DNA of 64,000 nucleotides from Prevotellaceae bacterium UBA1746 (GTDB taxonomy: Bacteria > Bacteroidota > Bacteroidia > Bacteroidales > Bacteroidaceae): contig DCHS01000017.1 of NCBI GenBank assembly GCA_002314875.1, forward strand, positions 141,601-205,600, read 5' to 3'. The notes below the pieces were generated by a model. It saw nothing but the letters and a program-made list of their open reading frames with translations. It did not search any database and was not told where the DNA came from. Shown one piece after another: positions 18,886 through 27,532 of this stretch (within the stretch, counting starts at the first letter, position 1; the number at the start of each line of letters is the position of its first letter). The position numbers and the translations under genes are program-made.

Positions 18886-20151
18886 ATGGAATTAAAAAGA
18901 GTAGTAGTTACCGGCCTCGGTGCCCTTACTCCCGTAGGAAACAATATTGAGGAAACTTGGAATAACCTTGTAAATGGTGTTAGCGGTGCCGCTCCCATCC
19001 AGGGTTTCGATGCCTCCATGTTCAAGACACAGTTCGCATGTGAAGTAAAGAACTTCAATGCCACAGATTTCATTGACCGCAAAGAGTGCCGCAAGATGGA
19101 CCCTTATGAGCAGTATGCGCTCGTGGCAGCAATGGAAGCTGTGAAAGACAGTGGTATGGATCTCGAAACCGTTGACAAGAACCGTATTGGTGTTGTTCTC
19201 GGCGTAGGTATCGGTGGTATCCACACTTTCCAGGAGCAGATCAGCGAATATGCGATCAATGGCGCTGAGAAGGGTCCCCGTTTCAGCCCCTTCTTCATCC
19301 CTAAGATGATTGCTGACATCGCTGCTGGTCAGATTTCCATCCAGTATGGTTTCCATGGCCCTAACTACACCACAACTTCTGCTTGTGCTTCCAGTACCAA
19401 CGCTATCGCTGATGCGTTCAACCTTATCCGTCTCGGTAAGGCTAACGTAATGGTTACTGGCGGTGCTGAGGCTGCTATCACCACTGGTGGTGTCGGTGGT
19501 TTCACCGCAATGCACGCTCTTTCTACCCGCAACGACGATCCCACTCGTGCCAGCCGTCCCTTCAGTGCCAGCCGTGATGGTTTCGTAATGGGTGAAGGTG
19601 CTGGTGTCCTCATCCTTGAAGAACTTGAGCATGCAAAGGCTCGTGGCGCCAAGATCTATTGCGAACTCGTTGGTGTTGGTATGAGTGCTGATGCTCACCA
19701 CATCACCGCTTCTCATCCCGAAGGCCTCGGTGCCAAGCTCGTGATGGAAAATGCTCTCGAAGATGCAGAAATGAAGCCTGAAGATATCGACTACATCAAC
19801 GTTCACGGTACTTCAACCCCCGTTGGTGATATCTCTGAAGCAAAGGCTATTGCTGCTGTATTCGGTAAGCACGCTTACGAACTCAACATCTCTTCTACCA
19901 AGTCTATGACCGGTCACCTTCTCGGTGCCGCTGGTGCTGTTGAGGCTATCGTTTGCTGTCTTTCTGTGAAGAACGACATCGTTCCCCCCACCATCAACCA
20001 TGATGACGATGACCGCGACGAGAACATCGACTACGATATGAACTTCACTTTCAACAAGGCTCAGCATCGTACCGTTCGCGCTGCACTTTCTAACACCTTC
20101 GGTTTCGGTGGTCATAACGCTTGCTGTATCGTAAAGAAGTACGAAGCATAA
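18886..20151 (+). CDS. fabF: Beta-ketoacyl-ACP synthase II
   Basis: 421 residues, typical length. The thiolase-fold condensing enzyme elongates acyl-ACP with malonyl-ACP. The active-site Cys167 lies in TTSACASSTNA, the catalytic His307 in NVHGTSTPVGD and His344 in KSMTGHLLGAAGA, giving the Cys-His-His triad of FabF/FabB. The GFGGHN motif near the end is intact. It follows acpP, its substrate carrier, and precedes rnc. A start at 18886 (MELKRVVVTGLG) fits family N-termini. Confidence 0.96.
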   Translation: MELKRVVVTGLGALTPVGNNIEETWNNLVNGVSGAAPIQGFDASMFKTQFACEVKNFNATDFIDRKECRKMDPYEQYALVAAMEAVKDSGMDLETVDKNRIGVVLGVGIGGIHTFQEQISEYAINGAEKGPRFSPFFIPKMIADIAAGQISIQYGFHGPNYTTTSACASSTNAIADAFNLIRLGKANVMVTGGAEAAITTGGVGGFTAMHALSTRNDDPTRASRPFSASRDGFVMGEGAGVLILEELEHAKARGAKIYCELVGVGMSADAHHITASHPEGLGAKLVMENALEDAEMKPEDIDYINVHGTSTPVGDISEAKAIAAVFGKHAYELNISSTKSMTGHLLGAAGAVEAIVCCLSVKNDIVPPTINHDDDDRDENIDYDMNFTFNKAQHRTVRAALSNTFGFGGHNACCIVKKYEA

Positions 20152-20161
20152 GAAACTGTTT

Positions 20162-20236
20162 CCTAACGCATTTCAGTTAGGTTGAATAACACAACAACAT
20201 AATGCGCTTAGCAGTCCTCTCTGGGATTGCTAAGCG
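20162..20236 (+). promoter_or_regulatory. Hairpins in the rnc leader
   Basis: CCTAAC (20162-20167)/GTTAGG (20176-20181) is a small hairpin after fabF. CGCTTAGCA (20205-20213)/TGCTAAGCG (20228-20236) is a 9-bp stem with possible inner pairs, ending 18 nt before the rnc ATG. RNase III genes are autoregulated by leader cleavage in some bacteria (known for E. coli rnc); whether that occurs here is inference. Confidence 0.55.
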
Positions 20237-20254
20237 TACATTCAGTATTATATT

Positions 20255-21961
20255 ATGAGCAATTTTATCGATGGGGTGAAGCTCTGGTTCTCAAGGGACA
20301 AGGAGTTTCGCTCTGCCCTTTTCGATATTATGGGGTTCTATCCTCACAATGTCGAATTCTATCGCATAGCCTTTGCCCATAAGTCGCAGGAATACAAGTC
20401 CAAAAAGACGGGTGACCGTCCTTTGAATAATGAACGCCTCGAATACCTTGGCGACGCTGTTTTAGAAACCGTGGTCAGCGACATCGTGTACCACCATTTC
20501 CAAAATAAACGCGAAGGATTCCTTACCAATACTCGTTCAAAGATTGTCAGCCGTGAGTCTCTCGGCAAGTTGGCCAAAGAACTTGGCATTGACCGATTAA
20601 TTCAAAGTAACACTTATAGCAAAGCCCATAATTCCTTCCTTGAGGGAAATGCTTTTGAGGCTTTGATGGGCGCAATCTACCTGGACCGTGGCTTTGACTA
20701 CGCCTTCCGCTTCATTGAGAAGCGCATCATCGGGCAACTTCTCGATCTGGAGAGCGTTGCCCATAAAGAAGTGAACTTTAAGAGTAAACTTCTTGAATAT
20801 TGCCAGAAGAACCGCCTGCGTATCGATTTCAAGGATAAGCAGACCGGTACAAGCGGCAACAATCCCTCTTTTGAGGCAACGATTATCATCGAAGGTCTCT
20901 TCGCTGGTGACGGCCGTGGTTTCTCCAAGAAGGAGGCCCATCAGAATGCCGCTCGTGAGGCTTTGACCCGTATGCGCCGTGAACCTAAGATGGAAGATGA
21001 AATCTTCCGTTCTAAGGAAAAGCGCACAGCCATGGAGGCTGATCCCTGCTTCGTTCTTCCTGTCATCGAAGAGATTGAACAAGATCTCGCTCGTGAGGCA
21101 GAAAACAAGCAGAAGGAAACTCCCGTTCCCCAAGCTGCTAAAACTCAGCCTGCAAAGCCCCAGCCTGCGAAGTCCCAGCCGATGAAGCCTGTAAAGCCTG
21201 AGGCTCCTAAGGCCAAGGAAACAGAACTCAAAGTTGTTGAGGCTGCTCCCGTTGCAGAAGAAACTCCTGCTCCTACTCCTAAGAAGAAGCATCGCGTTCG
21301 TGGCAAGCGCCAGAATGCAGAAAGTTTCACCAACACGGAACCCGTTGCAGCAGAGACTTCACACCGTGCTGAAAAGGCCGCAGCAAAGACTGAGGAAATA
21401 AAGCGCGAGGCTCGTCGTCGCAGAGCTCACAAGGACCTGAAGAAAGCTACCGAGGGCATGGATCTTCCCGAAGATATGGCTCCGGAAGAAACGCTTGCAG
21501 AAGTTAAGGCGTTCATTGCAGAAGCAAAAAATGCTGCAGAGACTCCTGCAGATGCTCCTGTAAAGAAGCCTCGTCGTACGCGTAAGCCTGCTAAAAAGTC
21601 CGATGAAACCAAGGAAATTGTAGAAAATGATTCCAAGGAAGTACCAAATGTTGTAGAGGAAACTCCCAAGGAAGCAACGGAGACTTCGGCAGAAACTCCA
21701 GTAAAAAAGCCTCGTCGTACACGCAAGCCTGCGACTAAGAAGAAGGCAGAAACTCCTTCTGAGGCTCCTACAACCGAAGCTCCTGCAACCTCAATTTCTG
21801 CAATCGAAGTTCCCGCTGCAGAAACACCCGCAGCCGAAACTCCAGCAAAGAAGCCTCGTCGTACGCGTAAGACGAACAAAACAGCAAAAACCACCAATTC
21901 AGATGCTCCTGCAAAACCCGTAGAGGCACCTGTTGACCATGTTATCAATACAGAAAAATAA
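20255..21961 (+). CDS. rnc: Ribonuclease III with long basic C-terminal extension
   Basis: 568 residues, about twice the usual length. The N-terminal RNase III domain (about 10-160) has the signature NNERLEYLGDAVLE at 58-71 and the second acidic cluster FEALMGAIYLDRGF. A double-stranded-RNA-binding domain follows (about 170-245: NFKSKLLEYCQKN...GFSKKEAHQNAAREALTRM). The enzyme cuts double-stranded RNA in rRNA and mRNA processing. From about residue 250 to the end is low-complexity Ala/Glu/Lys/Pro sequence with Pro/Ala/Lys runs and three copies of KKPRRTRK, plus RREA/RRRRAHKD blocks. It looks disordered and polycationic in patches, and may bind RNA or protein partners (inference). greA starts 11 nt later. 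Confidence 0.93.
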   Translation: MSNFIDGVKLWFSRDKEFRSALFDIMGFYPHNVEFYRIAFAHKSQEYKSKKTGDRPLNNERLEYLGDAVLETVVSDIVYHHFQNKREGFLTNTRSKIVSRESLGKLAKELGIDRLIQSNTYSKAHNSFLEGNAFEALMGAIYLDRGFDYAFRFIEKRIIGQLLDLESVAHKEVNFKSKLLEYCQKNRLRIDFKDKQTGTSGNNPSFEATIIIEGLFAGDGRGFSKKEAHQNAAREALTRMRREPKMEDEIFRSKEKRTAMEADPCFVLPVIEEIEQDLAREAENKQKETPVPQAAKTQPAKPQPAKSQPMKPVKPEAPKAKETELKVVEAAPVAEETPAPTPKKKHRVRGKRQNAESFTNTEPVAAETSHRAEKAAAKTEEIKREARRRRAHKDLKKATEGMDLPEDMAPEETLAEVKAFIAEAKNAAETPADAPVKKPRRTRKPAKKSDETKEIVENDSKEVPNVVEETPKEATETSAETPVKKPRRTRKPATKKKAETPSEAPTTEAPATSISAIEVPAAETPAAETPAKKPRRTRKTNKTAKTTNSDAPAKPVEAPVDHVINTEK

Positions 21962-21972
21962 AAGAAAACACT

Positions 21973-22440
21973 ATGGCATATATGACCCAAGAGGGCTACG
22001 ACAAGAAAGTAGCTCAACTCAAGCATATGGAGCAGATCGAACGTCCCGAAGCATCTGCTGCTATTGCAGAAGCCCGCGACAAGGGTGACCTCTCTGAAAA
22101 CGCAGAATACGATGCTGCTAAGGAAGCACAGGCTGTTCTCGAAACCAAAATTGCAGAACTCAAGGCTGTTATCGCCGCTGCAAAGATCATCGACCCTACT
22201 AAACTTCGCACCGATGTTGTTCAGATTCTCTCTACCGTTGAGATGAAGAATGTCAAGATGGGTATGAAGATGAAGTACACCATTGTTTCTGAAAGCGAAG
22301 CTGACCTCCGTGCTGGTAAGATTTCCAGTGCAACTCCTATCGCTCAGGCTCTTTTGAACCACAAGGTAGGTGATATCGTTGAGGCTCAGACTCCCCGTGG
22401 CAACATTGAACTCGAAATTCTCAGCATCACCGTAGAATAA
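21973..22440 (+). CDS. greA: Transcription elongation factor GreA
   Basis: 155 residues, normal length. The N-terminal coiled coil (about 1-75) contains RGDLSENAEYDAAKE-like sequence (DKGDLSENAEYDAAKEAQ), the tip that enters the RNA polymerase secondary channel and stimulates cleavage of backtracked RNA. The C-terminal FKBP-like domain ends NHKVGDIVEAQTPRGNIELEIL. It starts 11 nt after rnc, so the two are co-transcribed, and a terminator follows at 22517. Confidence 0.95.
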   Translation: MAYMTQEGYDKKVAQLKHMEQIERPEASAAIAEARDKGDLSENAEYDAAKEAQAVLETKIAELKAVIAAAKIIDPTKLRTDVVQILSTVEMKNVKMGMKMKYTIVSESEADLRAGKISSATPIAQALLNHKVGDIVEAQTPRGNIELEILSITVE

Positions 22441-22516
22441 TCTGGAACTGCCAGCCAATCCGGTTTCATCGAAAACCAAAGATTACTGGTTCTTCTAGTT
22501 TCACTAGAAATATCTT

Positions 22517-22552
22517 AAAAACTCCTGCATTTCCTTTGTGGGAGTTTTTTTT
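22517..22552 (+). terminator. Terminator after greA
   Basis: AAAACTCC near 22518-22525 pairs with GGAGTTTT at 22541-22548, followed by more T. Ends the acpP-fabF-rnc-greA stretch. Confidence 0.8.
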
Positions 22553-22565
22553 ATGCGTAACTTTG
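22535..22565 (+). promoter_or_regulatory. Promoter of the HIT gene
   Basis: -33 TTTG at 22535-22538, 19-nt spacer, -7 TAACTTTG at 22558-22565: a textbook Bacteroidetes promoter that overlaps the greA terminator. Confidence 0.75.
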
Positions 22566-22593
22566 CCCACGCAAATTCTAAATTCCCCATACT

Positions 22594-22992
22594 ATGAGTA
22601 TTTTCAGCAAAATCGCCGCAGGCGAAATACCTTCTTACAAGTGTGCAGAAGACGATCGCTTCTATGCTTTCCTGGATATCAATCCCGTAGCAAAAGGCCA
22701 CACCCTTGTGATTCCTCGCGAAGAAGTGGATTATATCTTTGATATCGACGATGATACTTTGGCAGACTATCATGTTTTTGCCAAGAAGGTTGCTGTTGCC
22801 ATCAAGCAGGTACTTCCTTGCATCAAGGTTGGTGTTGCGGTGCTCGGCCTTGAAGTTCCCCACGCTCACATCCATCTTATCCCTATGCAGTCAGAAGGTG
22901 ATATGGACTTCCGTAAGCCCAAGCTTCAGTTGCCCGCAGAAGAAATGCAGGCTATCGCCGACCAGATCTACGCTGCTTTCAAGGCGCTTTGA
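22594..22992 (+). CDS. HIT family nucleotide hydrolase/transferase
   Basis: 132 residues. The histidine triad is H90-A-H92-I-H94 in VPHAHIHLIPM, and the N-terminal pattern SIFSKIAAGEIPSYKCAEDD is typical of the Hint branch. Such proteins hydrolyse purine nucleoside phosphoramidates or AMP-linked compounds. It has its own promoter and lies 30 nt before the GH95 gene, so it may be the first gene of a short transcript. Cytoplasmic; exact substrate unknown. Confidence 0.92.
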   Translation: MSIFSKIAAGEIPSYKCAEDDRFYAFLDINPVAKGHTLVIPREEVDYIFDIDDDTLADYHVFAKKVAVAIKQVLPCIKVGVAVLGLEVPHAHIHLIPMQSEGDMDFRKPKLQLPAEEMQAIADQIYAAFKAL

Positions 22993-23022
22993 TAAGTAGT
23001 TAAACCTTACCTTCCTTTCCCC

Positions 23023-25398
23023 ATGAAACGACTCACCGCATTAATCTTCGCGATGCTCTGTTTGACCGGAGTATATGCACAAGTTCCGGCGGGCCATACC
23101 ATTTGGTTCGATACTCCGAGTACCAGTGACTCGGATTGGGAAACGCGTTCATTGCCTATTGGTAATGGTAACATTGGTGCCAATGTTTTCGGCAATATCG
23201 CTACTGAATACCTCACGCTGAACGAGAAGTCTCTCTGGCTGGGAGGTCCTAATTCCAAGATTGGTACGAAAGCCTATTGGGATGCCAACAAGCAGAGCGC
23301 TGCTGTGCTGAAGGAGATTCGCCGTGCATTCCTTGACAAGGATTTTGAAAAAGCTGACTACCTTACCACGGAAAATTTCAACGGCAATATTCCCTACGAT
23401 ACCGTTGCCTTCGGAGGATTTACCACCCTCGGTGATCTTCGTATAGAGACAGGTCTGAAGCCTGAGGGCGTCAGCCAGTATGTTCGTGCGTTAAGTGTAG
23501 ATAGTGCTTTCACAACGGTGAACTTTGTCGCTGATGGCATTCGCTACGAACGTCGTGCTTTTGTCTCTTATCCCGACAATATGCTCGTCCTTCGCTTTAC
23601 GGCAAATGCTGCTGGCAAGCAGAACCTTTCCCTCCGCTATAATCCGAACACAACAGCAACCGGAACGACCGTTGCTGAAGGAAAAGACGGTATTGTCTAT
23701 CGCGGCACCTTGAACAACAATGGCATGGCCTTTGTGGTTCGCATCAAGGCTATTCTTCGCGGAGGCTCCCTCCAGAATTCCAACGGAACGCTCGTTGCCA
23801 AGAATGCCGATGAGGTGATGTTCCTGCTGACCGCTGATACGGATTACAAGATCAACTTCGATCCTGATTATAATGATCCCAAGTCCTTTGTCGGTGTTGA
23901 TCCTGACAAGACCACAGCCCAGTGGATAAAGAAGGCGGCAAAGAAGGATTACAATAAACTGTTTGCTACCCATCTCAAGGATTTCAAGGCATTGTACGAC
24001 CGCGTTGCTCTTTCTTTGCCAAAAGATAAAACGGCTAACGCTGCCACTCCGACCTATGCCCGTTTGGAGAACTACCGTCAGGGTGCCAGCGACTTCGATC
24101 TCGAAGAGACCTATTTCCAGTACGGTCGCTATCTGTTGATCGCCTCTTCCCGTCCCGGCAATCTCCCTGCGAATCTTCAGGGTATCTGGGCCAATGGTCT
24201 TGATGGCCCCTGGCATGTGGATTATCACAACAACATCAATATCCAGATGAACTACTGGCCAGCACTGACCTGCAACCTTGCAGAATGTCAGGAACCACTG
24301 ACCGATTTCATCGAGATGCAGCGCAAGCCCGGTGCCGTTACCGCTAAGAAATATTTCAATGCCCGCGGTTGGACAACGAGCATCTCCAGCAATCCTTTCG
24401 GTTTCACCGCTCCCCTGATTGACAAGGCGATGTCCTGGAACCTGAATCCCGTTGCAGGTCCCTGGCTGGCCACTCATCTTTGGGAATATTACGCATTTAC
24501 CCGTGACAAGAGTTTCTTGAAGAATACGGCCTATCCTATTTTGAAAGAAGCAGCCGATTTCTGTTGTGATTTTCTTTGGCAGAAACCTGACGGCACCTTG
24601 ACGGCCGCTCCTTCCACCTCTCCTGAACATGGAACGGTTGACGAAGGAACAACCTTTACCCATGCCGTTATCCGTGAAGTCCTCGGCGAAGCTATTGAAG
24701 CTGCTAATATCCTTTCGGAGAACACCAATGACATCGCAACCTGGAGCAGCAATCTGGCAGCTCTCGCTCCTTACAAGATTGGTCGCTATGGCCAGTTGAT
24801 GGAGTGGAGTCGCGATATCGATGATCCCGACGATCATCACCGTCATGTCAACCACCTCTTCGGTTTGCATCCGGGCAGCAGTATTTCTCCTGTATTGAAT
24901 CCCGATCTCGCTGAGGCCTCCCGTGTTGTTCTTGAACATCGTGGTGATGGTGCTACAGGCTGGTCAATGGGTTGGAAACTCAACCAGTGGGCACGCCTTC
25001 AGGATGGCAATCATTCTTATACGCTCTTCCAGAACCTGCTGAAAGACGGAACGGCTGATAACCTTTGGGATATGCATCCCCCCTTCCAGATTGACGGAAA
25101 TTTCGGTGGCACTGCAGGTATCGCCGAGATGCTTCTCCAAAGCCAGTCCCTCTGCGTGCAGCTTCTTCCCGCTCTCCCCGACGCTTGGAGCGAGGGTAGT
25201 GTGAAGGGCCTTTGTGCAAGAGGCGGTTTCACCGTTGATATCACCTGGAAAGACGGAAAACTTTCAGAAGCCACCATTACCTCCCGCGACGGCCAGCCCT
25301 GTTCTGTCCGTTATGGAGAAGAGACATTGGAATTTGAAACATCTGTTGGAAAAACCTATAAAATAATCAACTATAACAATTACCTGAAATTGCAGTAA
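23023..25398 (+). CDS. GH95 family alpha-L-fucosidase
   Basis: 791 residues with a signal peptide (MKRLTALIFAMLCLTGVYAQ). The N-terminal beta domain starts IWFDTPSTSDSDWETRSLPIGNGNIGANVFG, a strong GH95 signature. In the (alpha/alpha)6 barrel, Asn404 and Asn406 in NNINIQMNYWP and Glu535 in TSPEHGT correspond to the catalytic Asn pair and general acid of characterised GH95 enzymes; a DGNFG motif follows near residue 690. The family releases L-fucose (some members L-galactose) from host or plant glycans by inversion. It probably acts in the periplasm. Its stop codon overlaps the start of the next gene by one base. No SusCD pair is adjacent. Confidence 0.92.
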   Translation: MKRLTALIFAMLCLTGVYAQVPAGHTIWFDTPSTSDSDWETRSLPIGNGNIGANVFGNIATEYLTLNEKSLWLGGPNSKIGTKAYWDANKQSAAVLKEIRRAFLDKDFEKADYLTTENFNGNIPYDTVAFGGFTTLGDLRIETGLKPEGVSQYVRALSVDSAFTTVNFVADGIRYERRAFVSYPDNMLVLRFTANAAGKQNLSLRYNPNTTATGTTVAEGKDGIVYRGTLNNNGMAFVVRIKAILRGGSLQNSNGTLVAKNADEVMFLLTADTDYKINFDPDYNDPKSFVGVDPDKTTAQWIKKAAKKDYNKLFATHLKDFKALYDRVALSLPKDKTANAATPTYARLENYRQGASDFDLEETYFQYGRYLLIASSRPGNLPANLQGIWANGLDGPWHVDYHNNINIQMNYWPALTCNLAECQEPLTDFIEMQRKPGAVTAKKYFNARGWTTSISSNPFGFTAPLIDKAMSWNLNPVAGPWLATHLWEYYAFTRDKSFLKNTAYPILKEAADFCCDFLWQKPDGTLTAAPSTSPEHGTVDEGTTFTHAVIREVLGEAIEAANILSENTNDIATWSSNLAALAPYKIGRYGQLMEWSRDIDDPDDHHRHVNHLFGLHPGSSISPVLNPDLAEASRVVLEHRGDGATGWSMGWKLNQWARLQDGNHSYTLFQNLLKDGTADNLWDMHPPFQIDGNFGGTAGIAEMLLQSQSLCVQLLPALPDAWSEGSVKGLCARGGFTVDITWKDGKLSEATITSRDGQPCSVRYGEETLEFETSVGKTYKIINYNNYLKLQ

Positions 25399-27416
25399 TG
25401 AAACGATTTCTAACCTTTTTGGCTATCACATTAGCCGTTTTGACAGCTTCGGCTCAGGTTAATTTCTCCGTAAACTACAAGCGCGTCAGTCCTACTGAGA
25501 TTGATGTCATCTTTACGGGAACTGCCGCTCCTGGCTGGCACATCTATGGTACCAACATTCCTGATGGTGGTCCCACTCCTGCCTCCTTTAATATTGACTC
25601 TGCCAAGGGCGTGAAGCTCAAGGGTGGTCTCAAGGGTGGTCCTGGTCTTAAGAATGTCGAAGATCCTATTTTTGAGATGCCGGTAAGTTTCTATGAAGGA
25701 AAGGCTACTTTCACCCAGCGTCTCGAACTCACCGAAAAGAACTACGATTTCAAGGGTTATCTCAAGTTCGGTGCCTGCAACGATGAGAACTGCCTTCCTC
25801 CTACCAGCGTAGATTGCGCTGTAAAGGGTGCTGACGGTCCTGACAAGGCTGCTGCCGTAGAAGAGACTCCTGCTGAAGAAGAAACTCCCGTAGAGGCTGC
25901 CGTTGATTCTGCTGCCGCTGTTGTTCCTGTTGTGGTTGACAGCGCTGCTGCCAGCAAACTCTGGACTCCCGTTATCAAGGAACTCAACGATTATGGCAAT
26001 GCCAACAATACCGCTGGTAAGAGCCTTTGGGTTATCTTCGGTCTCGGTATCCTCGGTGGTCTCGTTGCCCTCCTCACTCCCTGTGTATGGCCCATCATTC
26101 CCATGACGGTAAGCTTCTTCCTGAAGCGTGCCAAGGACGACCGTAAGAAGGGTATCAAGGACGCTATCACTTATGGTATCAGCATCGTTGTTATCTATGT
26201 TGCACTTGGTCTTATCATCACGAGCCTCTTCGGTGCTTCCGCTTTGAATGACCTCTCAACGAATGCAGTCTTCAACATCCTCTTCTTCCTGATGTTGGTA
26301 GTCTTCGCAGCAAGCTTCCTCGGTGGATTTGAAATTACCCTCCCCAGCAGTTGGACTTCCGGCGTTGACAGCAAGGCAGAAAAGACCACCGGTCTCCTCA
26401 GCATCTTCCTGATGGCCTTCACCCTCAGCCTCGTCAGCTTCAGCTGTACCGGTCCTATTATCGGTTTCCTCCTCGTTGAAGTAAGTACCAGCGGCGGTAC
26501 TGCCATTGCTCCTACCATCGGTATGTTGGGCTTCGCTATCGCTCTCGCTGTTCCCTTCACCTTCTTCGCTATGTTCCCCAGCTTGCTGAAGAAGACCAGC
26601 CGCGGTGGTAATTGGATGAACCAGATCAAGGTAGTTCTCGGTCTCCTCGAATTGGCATTTGCCTTCAAGTTCTTCTCTGTTGCCGACCTCGCTTATCAGT
26701 GGCATCTCCTCGACCGCGAAACCTTCCTCTGCATTTGGATTGGTATCTTTGCAACTCTTGCTTTCTATCTCTTCGGCTGGATTCGCTTCCCCCACGATGA
26801 AGTTGATCCCGATGAGGGTTATAAGACCAGCGTTCCCGCTTATTTCATCGGTCTTGCTTCCTTCGCTTTCGCTATCTATATGATTCCTGGTCTCTGGGGT
26901 GCTCCCTGTAAGGCTGTCAGCGCTTTCGCTCCTCCCATGAATACTCAGGACTTCAAGCTCGTTGAACTCAAGGTTGAACCCAAGTTCCTCGATTACGAAG
27001 AAGGTATGGCTTATGCTAAGGCTCATAACAAGCCCGTCATGGTGGACTTCACCGGTTATGGCTGTGTAAACTGCCGTAAGATGGAAATGGCTGTATGGCA
27101 GGATAGCAAGGTTCGCGACATGCTCAACGATGACTATGTTCTCATCTCTCTCTATGTTGATGAGAAGAAGCCTCTCGCAGAACCCATCGTCGTTCAGGAA
27201 AATGGTCAGGAAGTGAAGCTTCGTACCGTCGGTGACCGTTGGAGCTATCTCCAGCGTTCCAAGTTCGGTGCAAACGCTCAGCCCTTCTATGTTCTCCTTA
27301 ACAATGAAGGTGAGCCTATCGGTCCTTCTCGCAGCTACGACGAAGATATCGATGCCTACGTAAACTTCCTGAAGGCTGGTCTTTCTGAATACAAGAACCA
27401 GGCTGTAGCTGAATAA
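25398..27416 (+). CDS. DsbD-like thiol:disulfide interchange protein
   Basis: 672 residues: signal peptide; N-terminal DsbD-alpha-like beta domain (about 20-150, VNFSVNYKRVSPTEIDVIFTG); a linker rich in Ala, Glu and Val; then about eight membrane segments (about 210-505) with LTPCVWPIIPMTVSFF and SFSCTGPIIG, each with one of the redox Cys residues of the CcdA/DsbD channel. A C-terminal thioredoxin domain has C556-V-N-C559 in GYGCVNCRK. It moves reducing equivalents from cytoplasmic thioredoxin to the periplasm. The one-base overlap with the fucosidase gene suggests translational coupling. A long terminator follows. Confidence 0.92.
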   Translation: MKRFLTFLAITLAVLTASAQVNFSVNYKRVSPTEIDVIFTGTAAPGWHIYGTNIPDGGPTPASFNIDSAKGVKLKGGLKGGPGLKNVEDPIFEMPVSFYEGKATFTQRLELTEKNYDFKGYLKFGACNDENCLPPTSVDCAVKGADGPDKAAAVEETPAEEETPVEAAVDSAAAVVPVVVDSAAASKLWTPVIKELNDYGNANNTAGKSLWVIFGLGILGGLVALLTPCVWPIIPMTVSFFLKRAKDDRKKGIKDAITYGISIVVIYVALGLIITSLFGASALNDLSTNAVFNILFFLMLVVFAASFLGGFEITLPSSWTSGVDSKAEKTTGLLSIFLMAFTLSLVSFSCTGPIIGFLLVEVSTSGGTAIAPTIGMLGFAIALAVPFTFFAMFPSLLKKTSRGGNWMNQIKVVLGLLELAFAFKFFSVADLAYQWHLLDRETFLCIWIGIFATLAFYLFGWIRFPHDEVDPDEGYKTSVPAYFIGLASFAFAIYMIPGLWGAPCKAVSAFAPPMNTQDFKLVELKVEPKFLDYEEGMAYAKAHNKPVMVDFTGYGCVNCRKMEMAVWQDSKVRDMLNDDYVLISLYVDEKKPLAEPIVVQENGQEVKLRTVGDRWSYLQRSKFGANAQPFYVLLNNEGEPIGPSRSYDEDIDAYVNFLKAGLSEYKNQAVAE

Positions 27417-27441
27417 TCCCTCCTTTTTAAATATATATTTG

Positions 27442-27489
27442 CACTCTCCCTTACCTCTCCCTTGAGAGGGATAAGGGAGAGTGTTTTTT
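27442..27489 (+). terminator. Terminator after the DsbD-like gene
   Basis: CACTCTCCCTTA (27442-27453)/TAAGGGAGAGTG (27472-27483) with an inner CCTCTC/GAGAGG stem, followed by TTTTTT. Confidence 0.9.
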
Positions 27490-27503
27490 GTGCTCCTTGC
27501 GTT

Positions 27504-27523
27504 GTGCTTGGAGTGCTCGCTCC
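27504..27523 (+). promoter_or_regulatory. Small hairpin just upstream of the YifB start
   Basis: CTTGGAG (27504-27510)/CTCCAAG (27517-27523) ends 9 nt before the ATG at 27533 and could affect initiation. Regulatory role not shown. Confidence 0.35.
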
Positions 27524-27532
27524 AAGTTTATT

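Noticed and set aside
27488..27532. Upstream TTG start giving YifB 15 extra residues
   Set aside because: The extension overlaps the preceding terminator tail and a hairpin, and the residues do not resemble the family N-terminus.
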